A stretch of DNA of 64,000 nt, taken from Bacteroidales bacterium (lineage in GTDB: Bacteria > Bacteroidota > Bacteroidia > Bacteroidales > UBA932). The translations under genes and the position numbers were made by a program. Below the pieces are notes generated by a model. The model made no database searches and was not told the DNA's origin. It saw nothing but the letters and a program-made list of their open reading frames with translations. The stretch covers positions 1 to 64,000 of the forward strand of contig JAAZIA010000019.1 of the NCBI GenBank assembly GCA_012510445.1, in the 5' to 3' direction. Position 1 is the stretch's first letter. Each line of letters begins with the position of its first letter. Shown piece after piece: positions 58,996 through 64,000 of the stretch.

Positions 58996-61000
58996 GCAAC
59001 GGCTCTATACTTACGGGAGAGCCTGTAGCTCCTTCCATCCAGGCGCGAGGAACTATACCTCCCAACGTAAATATGCGGGTAATCTCTGCTCCCAGTTGGT
59101 TTTTATCTTCTATTTTTTCGTCTTTAAAATGCTCTTCCAGCTGGAACTCAATGATATGACCAAACGGGTAGTTGGGCAAGTACATGGGGCTGTTTATCAT
59201 ATGCGAATAAACAGCCAACAGCGGAGAATCTTCATGTCCAAAAACAGGTTGGTAATATAAGTTCCACACATGACGTGCTTTTTCAAGTACGGCTTCTTTC
59301 AAGGCGCCGGCAGAGGCATTGGGGTTATCGTACAACCATTGCCATACGTACATATCTACAAGGGCTACTCCCATAATCTCGTAACAGCCCCAAAATATGT
59401 CCAGTACTGTATTATCATCCATTTTTTGCGCAGGATAACCCAACAGCTGTAAGTCTCGTTTTTGGAAAATAAAAGCGAGTGCTTCTGTAAACGCTGTGTT
59501 GGGAACCCCTCTAAGCATATAATGATCTACGTCATACAGGCTTAGTGTCTGCTCCACATTGTGTCCAAATTCGTGGACGGCAATGTTGTAGCCTTTGTAA
59601 TCCATTCCTTCCGGCCCAATGCGAGTACGCAACCTGGCAGGTTCCCAGCGTCCGGAAGCTCCCCATGCATGGCCCGATCCACGAGCAGGTTCAACCACAA
59701 TACGCGATGCCAGCTCGTTTGCCTTCTCTTTTGAAAAGCCCAACACGCCCAACATACGGGGCATGTCTTTTTGAAACGCAGTTGCGTTCGGATATTTCTT
59801 ACGCGTGAGTGACGTCAATTGATCTTCTGAAATAGCCGTTCTGCTTTTGAATCCGTCGTACCAAATATCAAAAGGTTCCAGCGACCTGCCCAATTGTTCT
59901 TCAATAAGGCCGGCTACTTTTTTTACTTGCTCAGAAGAAACCAAGTCAATAAACAGCTCTTCAATTTCCCGGGCAGAGACTTCCATATTCCTTTCAAAAT
60001 TCCTAATAATGGCCGTTGGCATGTTAGGATGGTACACGTCTCTTTCTTTTTCTATCCGAAAGGTAGCCAGCAGGTGTTCGTACCGTCTCTCTCCCTCGGC
60101 TTTTGCAACCATTTCTTCCCCATTTGAATAAACGGTATTGGACCAAGGCTTCCACTCATACGCATTGTTGTTGATCACACACTCCGGAATGCTTTGACAC
60201 ACTATATGTTCCATCACTTTTTGGATCATCCGTTGTTTTTCAAGCGCATCGGGGACGGGAGCGTAATTGGATTTGATCTCGTCACGTAAATTCCAGTGGG
60301 ACAGCAATACCATATCTTTGGGGAACAAATGGCGACCGTCTTCTGTAAGCAGCTTGTCCATCATAATATTGTAAGAGGCAATGTAATTTTCTGCAGCTCC
60401 CAGAACGCGGGACATCTGTTGATTCAGCCAAGCCGGTGTGCGGTGTGTGAACATGTCACCCATCCGTGCATAAGCCCATTCCTTCCTGTTCCACTCCTTA
60501 CCTAAGGTATTCTTTTCTTCCAGGGAGAAATTCGGGAAATTAAGGGTGCAGATAAAGGCTATTTTGTTGCCGTACATATCTTCCATAAAGTGTGCAGAAG
60601 GACTGTAACTGCCTAGGATCAGGTCAACGGGCAACAAAGCTTCCCCTTCCAGGTGTACCGGCTTTTTAAGCGACACACTCAGTTGGTTGGAAGTACCTAT
60701 GATGTTTTCAAAAGCCACAGAAAGTTTATTAAAAAGAACTTCTTTTTCTTCTTCTGTAGTACAAAAATGTTCCAGGCAAAATTCCAGAAACTCTTCCCGG
60801 GTGCCATCTTCTTTTCTCCACAAGGCAGCCGTTTGGCGTACCCCTCGTTCCGTTAATTCAGCTACTTCTTGTTGGCTGTCCAGACGGGACAAGACCGTTT
60901 CTATCGTTTGCTCATTGATATTAGACATAGCCGTTTTTGTTTTTGGCGAATGGCATGCTACCAACAGGCAGCATGCCGCAATGGTGATTATTTTTTTCAT
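58964..61000 (-). CDS. M3-like gluzincin zinc metallopeptidase lipoprotein
   Basis: The 678-residue protein has a lipoprotein signal (CCLLVAC, lipidated Cys16) and is mostly helical. The zinc site is HEFGHNVEQ (HExxH) at about residue 480, with the third ligand likely the Glu in NTAFTEALAF some 30 residues on, the gluzincin pattern. The helical body and the late YSHMINSPMYLPNYPFG resemble the M3/M32 group. DPP III (M49) is ruled out by the lack of HExxxH. It starts 12 bases after the DPP IV gene and is likely part of the same peptide-use operon. Confidence 0.75.
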   Translation of the reverse strand: MKKIITIAACCLLVACHSPKTKTAMSNINEQTIETVLSRLDSQQEVAELTERGVRQTAALWRKEDGTREEFLEFCLEHFCTTEEEKEVLFNKLSVAFENIIGTSNQLSVSLKKPVHLEGEALLPVDLILGSYSPSAHFMEDMYGNKIAFICTLNFPNFSLEEKNTLGKEWNRKEWAYARMGDMFTHRTPAWLNQQMSRVLGAAENYIASYNIMMDKLLTEDGRHLFPKDMVLLSHWNLRDEIKSNYAPVPDALEKQRMIQKVMEHIVCQSIPECVINNNAYEWKPWSNTVYSNGEEMVAKAEGERRYEHLLATFRIEKERDVYHPNMPTAIIRNFERNMEVSAREIEELFIDLVSSEQVKKVAGLIEEQLGRSLEPFDIWYDGFKSRTAISEDQLTSLTRKKYPNATAFQKDMPRMLGVLGFSKEKANELASRIVVEPARGSGHAWGASGRWEPARLRTRIGPEGMDYKGYNIAVHEFGHNVEQTLSLYDVDHYMLRGVPNTAFTEALAFIFQKRDLQLLGYPAQKMDDNTVLDIFWGCYEIMGVALVDMYVWQWLYDNPNASAGALKEAVLEKARHVWNLYYQPVFGHEDSPLLAVYSHMINSPMYLPNYPFGHIIEFQLEEHFKDEKIEDKNQLGAEITRIFTLGGIVPRAWMEGATGSPVSIEPLLRAVDNLSVF

Positions 61001-61012
61001 ATCGTATAAGTT

Positions 61013-63091
61013 TTATTCTTCCAGCAAATATGTAGTCCAGAAGGCCATTTCTTCTGCAGCCGAGAAGGCACCCTGGTACCCCCTATATCCGTGTCTGGCT
61101 CCCGGATACAGCATAAATTGGAAGTGTTTGTTTTGCTTCATAAGCTCATCTGTCAATCGTAAGGCATTTTGAAAATGAACGTTATCATCTAATGTACCGT
61201 GAGTAATTAAAAGTACCGAGGGACCAAAAGTGCCATACGTACTGCAGTATTCCAAAACCGATGCATTTTTGTAACCTTCGGGGTTGTTTTGCGGAGTATC
61301 CATAAAACGCTCCGTATAATGTGTATCGTAGAACATCCAGTCAAATACTCCGGCTCCTGCTATTCCATAAGGGAAATAATCGCCTGCCGTACAAACGGCT
61401 AGTGCCGTCACATAGCCTCCATAACTGAAACCGGTGATTCCTACTCTTTTACTATCTACCGTACCTGTCTTTCTAAGGTAGTCTATCCACAGTTTGTAAT
61501 CATGGATTTCCCATTTCCCCAGGCTTCTGTACATCATATCCAGGCCTTTTTTACCGCAATGACCGCTCCCGCGGTGGTCCATAGTTACTTGGATAACTCC
61601 TTTTTTAGCCCAATGGTACCTGTTTCCGGCAGGGGTTATCCAACGATCCATTACGCTTCCGTTGTTGGGGCCACCATAAACATTCACCAAAACAGGATAC
61701 TTCTTGCCTTTTTCCATACCTAAAGGCCAGGTAACAATAGCCGGTATGGTAAAACCGTCTTCCGTAGTCAGAAAGTGCATTTCAGAAACGGGTACGTTAC
61801 CGGCAGACAGTTCTTTTTCGTAAGCCGGACCCTTTGAATCGCCCAACACCCGCATTTGCCCTTCTTTTACTCCAAACAAAAAGGTGCGAGAAGGCGTAGA
61901 CAAGTTAGAGCCCATGGCTGTAAAGTACGTATACCCGGGAGAAAACTGCACGTTGGTAAAATGGAACTCTCCATCTGTAAGCCGCTGTACTTTAGGAGCT
62001 CTCTTGCTTTTACTCACTTGTAAAGGCACGCGGTATACGTCTGATCGCGTGGAATTTTCTCTTCTGGCAGAAAAGAACACATACTTTTCTTTAGGATCTG
62101 TACCGTGAACGGTTACTCCCCAATTTTCACCCTCGGTAAGCTTGATCAGGACTTGCCCGTCGGAAGAGCAAAAATAAATTTGTTCCCATTTTTCAAAATC
62201 ACGAACCATCAAAAATCCGTTTTTTACAAAATGTACGCCTTGAATCCACTCCAGCCACGTTTCCTGCTCTTCTTCGTAAATCACTTCTCCTTTACCCGTT
62301 TGGGGATGGATGGCGTACAAACGCAAATGGTTTTGTGTTCTGTTCATCCATTGTAAAAGCAGCGTTTTTCCATCCGGTGTCCAGAACGGTTGACCAAAAT
62401 ATTGATCGTCTGCCGGGTTAAAGTCTGCCCATACTATGTCACTTTCTTCTTCAACAGAAACAATTCCAATTTTCACCTGTGGATTTTCTGCACCGGCTTT
62501 AGGATAGCGTGTTTCTTCCAGGTACCCGTTCTGACCGTCTGCCACATAAATGGGAAACATGGGAACACGGGTATCATCACAGCGGAAAAAAACAAGATGG
62601 CGGCTATCCGGTGACCACCAAAAGGAACGGTAAAAACTCCTCCTGCCTAAAATTTCTTCATAATAGACCCAAGAAGCCCAGCCATTAAGTATAGTCCGGC
62701 TTCCGTCGTACGTATGCCTGATTTGTTTATCAGTTGATAATTCCCTGGAATACAGGTCGTTGCCCAAAGTAAAAGCCACATATTTTCCATCAGGAGACAA
62801 GGTTGGATTTTTGGCGTTTTCATCCAGCTCTAAACCCGACAAATCAACAGGTCTTCTGCTGGGACCTTCTACGGTTTTTCGCTCACCGGTAACAATGTCT
62901 TCTTGAATAAAAGAAGGCTTTTGCATAGTACCGGAATAGAGAATAAGGGTCCGGTCGTTTTCCCAAGAAAAGGGCATTTCCAATGGTTTTACCAAGTCTG
63001 CCGGAGCAGCTTCCGGAACAATACGCTCTTGAGCAACAGTTATTAATGAGAATAACAAACTAAAAATGAAGGGAACAAAAAATCGTTTCAT
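61013..63091 (-). CDS. Dipeptidyl peptidase IV (S9B family)
   Basis: The 692-residue protein has a signal peptide (residues 1-20, ending ITVAQ). The N-terminal beta-propeller (about 40-440) shows DPP IV features (NDLYSRELSTDKQI, WASWVYYEEILGR with the two glutamates that bind the peptide N-terminus, SFWWSPDSRHLVFFRCDD). The C-terminal alpha/beta hydrolase has Ser in GFSYGGYVTA, Asp in LDDNVHFQNA, His in ARHGYRGYQG. It cuts Xaa-Pro dipeptides from the N-termini of peptides. It starts 20 bases after the helicase stop and is followed by the M3-like peptidase. Confidence 0.93.
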   Translation of the reverse strand: MKRFFVPFIFSLLFSLITVAQERIVPEAAPADLVKPLEMPFSWENDRTLILYSGTMQKPSFIQEDIVTGERKTVEGPSRRPVDLSGLELDENAKNPTLSPDGKYVAFTLGNDLYSRELSTDKQIRHTYDGSRTILNGWASWVYYEEILGRRSFYRSFWWSPDSRHLVFFRCDDTRVPMFPIYVADGQNGYLEETRYPKAGAENPQVKIGIVSVEEESDIVWADFNPADDQYFGQPFWTPDGKTLLLQWMNRTQNHLRLYAIHPQTGKGEVIYEEEQETWLEWIQGVHFVKNGFLMVRDFEKWEQIYFCSSDGQVLIKLTEGENWGVTVHGTDPKEKYVFFSARRENSTRSDVYRVPLQVSKSKRAPKVQRLTDGEFHFTNVQFSPGYTYFTAMGSNLSTPSRTFLFGVKEGQMRVLGDSKGPAYEKELSAGNVPVSEMHFLTTEDGFTIPAIVTWPLGMEKGKKYPVLVNVYGGPNNGSVMDRWITPAGNRYHWAKKGVIQVTMDHRGSGHCGKKGLDMMYRSLGKWEIHDYKLWIDYLRKTGTVDSKRVGITGFSYGGYVTALAVCTAGDYFPYGIAGAGVFDWMFYDTHYTERFMDTPQNNPEGYKNASVLEYCSTYGTFGPSVLLITHGTLDDNVHFQNALRLTDELMKQNKHFQFMLYPGARHGYRGYQGAFSAAEEMAFWTTYLLEE

Positions 63092-63111
63092 ATGTATGCG
63101 TTATAGGTTAA

Positions 63112-64000
63112 TTAAAGGTTAATCAGAATCAATTCTTCCGTGGCGCGGGTAAAGGCTGTATAATACCAACGCAGGACGTCTTTATTGTAAATATCACCAT
63201 AAAATGCTTTATCTACAAACACGGCCTTCCACTGCCCTCCCTGAGCTTTATGGCAAGTGATGGCATTGGCAAATTTTATTTGCAATGCATTCATATATAA
63301 ATCCTCTCTTATGGCTTTGTATCTTTTTCTTTTGTTCTTTATGTGTTCGTAATCGGCAGACACTCCTTCGTACATCTGTTGCTGTTGCTCTCTTGTGAGT
63401 GCAGGTGCTTCGCTATGTAACGTGTCCAGTAATACCTTTACGTCAAGCTCTATATCTTTATAGTCAGGAAACCTGAGAAGGGCTTCTGCAAACCTGAATC
63501 CATACCGTTCTGTGAATTGGCGTATCCTTATAATTTCAGCTATATCGCCATTGGCAATAAAATCTATTTCCGGTACCTCTTCTACAAAGTGGTAGCAATT
63601 TTTTACCACCATCAAACGATCGCCTTTTGTAATCTCTTCTTCCCGGAAAAGGATGGTATTGCGAATGCCTTGGTTATACCTATTGGCGCGCCTGTTGGAG
63701 CGGCAAAGCACCACCACCTGGTCTTGACCGTACTTGGCCATAGCATCTGTGAGTGCCTCTGTCAAATCTCTTGAACTAATGCGACGAATGTCTTTAAATC
63801 CTTCTGTTTTCCACTCCGGCAAAGTATAGTTTTCTTCTGTCAGGTGGTTCCTCAAGAGTGTAGCATTGGATAAAATGCCGGAATCAAAGGACTGGCGTAA
63901 GACCTCTTTCATTTCCATATACACCACCTCTCCATATACAGACAACTGCTCCGGATCCAGAGCCGGTGACTTATCCATTCCAACGGGCGGAAGTTGTGCA
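63112..64000 (-). CDS. RecD-like/UvrD-type ATP-dependent helicase, C-terminal part (partial)
   Basis: The open frame runs off the right edge; the visible 295 residues are the C-terminal half of a superfamily 1 helicase. Near the edge AQLPPVG is the motif III region (Gln-Leu-Pro-Pro). VVVLCRSNRRANRYNQGIR is motif IV, and ITCHKAQGGQWKAVFVD followed by WYYTAFTRATEELILINL are motifs V and VI, the UvrD_C_2 signature of RecD and related exonuclease V-type helicases. The first ATG in the visible frame, 63978, is internal. It is likely a DNA repair helicase. It is upstream of DPP IV with a 20-base gap, an unexpected neighbour. Confidence 0.85.
   Translation of the reverse strand, partial: AQLPPVGMDKSPALDPEQLSVYGEVVYMEMKEVLRQSFDSGILSNATLLRNHLTEENYTLPEWKTEGFKDIRRISSRDLTEALTDAMAKYGQDQVVVLCRSNRRANRYNQGIRNTILFREEEITKGDRLMVVKNCYHFVEEVPEIDFIANGDIAEIIRIRQFTERYGFRFAEALLRFPDYKDIELDVKVLLDTLHSEAPALTREQQQQMYEGVSADYEHIKNKRKRYKAIREDLYMNALQIKFANAITCHKAQGGQWKAVFVDKAFYGDIYNKDVLRWYYTAFTRATEELILINL

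Noticed and set aside
58964-61000. Dipeptidyl peptidase III (M49) for the metallopeptidase
   Set aside because: M49 enzymes need HExxxH. The sequence has HEFGH, and the downstream Glu fits the M3-like gluzincin group.
1-64000. CRISPR arrays, tRNA or rRNA genes, prophage and intact insertion sequences
   Set aside because: No regularly spaced repeats, no cloverleaf-like or rRNA-like intergenic sequence, and no phage structural or complete transposase genes were seen; nearly all bases are accounted for by coding sequence.

Overview
This 64 kb window is chromosomal DNA of a strictly anaerobic member of the Bacteroidales. The evidence is a SusC/SusD pair, many Bacteroidetes-style lipoproteins, the phylum's promoter -7 element (TAnnTTTG) in front of many genes, almost no Shine-Dalgarno sequences, a hybrid-cluster protein with the strict-anaerobe cysteine spacing, and a run of secreted peptidases (three C1, two M28, one S9B, one M3-like). 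Genes are densely packed on both strands and several convergent pairs overlap. No rRNA, tRNA, CRISPR array or intact insertion sequence was seen, and no gene-free stretch exceeds 300 bases. The longest gap, 421-659, holds only a hairpin and a 14-codon ORF.

Layout. 1-660: AT-rich edge with the 3' end of a possible transposase, a ribbon-helix-helix antitoxin-like gene and no intact toxin. 660-4.9 kb: CoA-disulfide reductase/rhodanese, HAD phosphatase, a lipoprotein, and a divergent pair of a mini TolQ/ExbB-like channel protein and a membrane-anchored LytTR regulator. 5.0-10.1 kb: xanthine dehydrogenase XdhA/XdhB with an unknown membrane protein, then an EamA exporter. 10.2-16.1 kb: SusC/SusD/lipoprotein operon closed by a terminator. 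16.2-23.0 kb: a tightly coupled five-gene operon in which a pair (polytopic membrane protein plus beta-propeller lipoprotein with one CXXCH heme motif) is present twice; this is the best candidate for an undescribed system. 23.0-28 kb: ZIP transporter, a CoADR-rhodanese-TusA-DsrE fusion, a MarR regulator and a lipase-like lipoprotein. 28-44.4 kb: small heat-shock protein, RidA, peptidases, RpiB, acyl-ACP thioesterase, acyl-CoA synthetase-like ligase, a TonB plug-only protein, two M28 peptidases (one fused to a probable outer-membrane barrel), an acyltransferase, ClpB, QueE, two tandem C1 peptidases and PssA. 44.4-47.6 kb: nitrosative-stress module of hcp, ferredoxin and a divergent HcpR-type regulator around a perfect palindrome. 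47.6-54.9 kb: metallo-beta-lactamase fold enzyme, thioredoxin, AraC regulator with lipocalin, phosphohexomutase, RmlD and a GT39 glycosyltransferase. 54.9-64 kb: divergent GH3 glucosidase and CE7-type esterase, then a peptidase operon (helicase, DPP IV, M3-like peptidase) running off the right edge.

Two window-wide patterns stand out. In thirteen genes the last base of a perfect TAnnTTTG element lies only 4-8 bases before the start codon, which implies leaderless or near-leaderless mRNAs; this also decided several start choices. Convergent genes commonly overlap or abut, leaving no room for conventional terminators between them.
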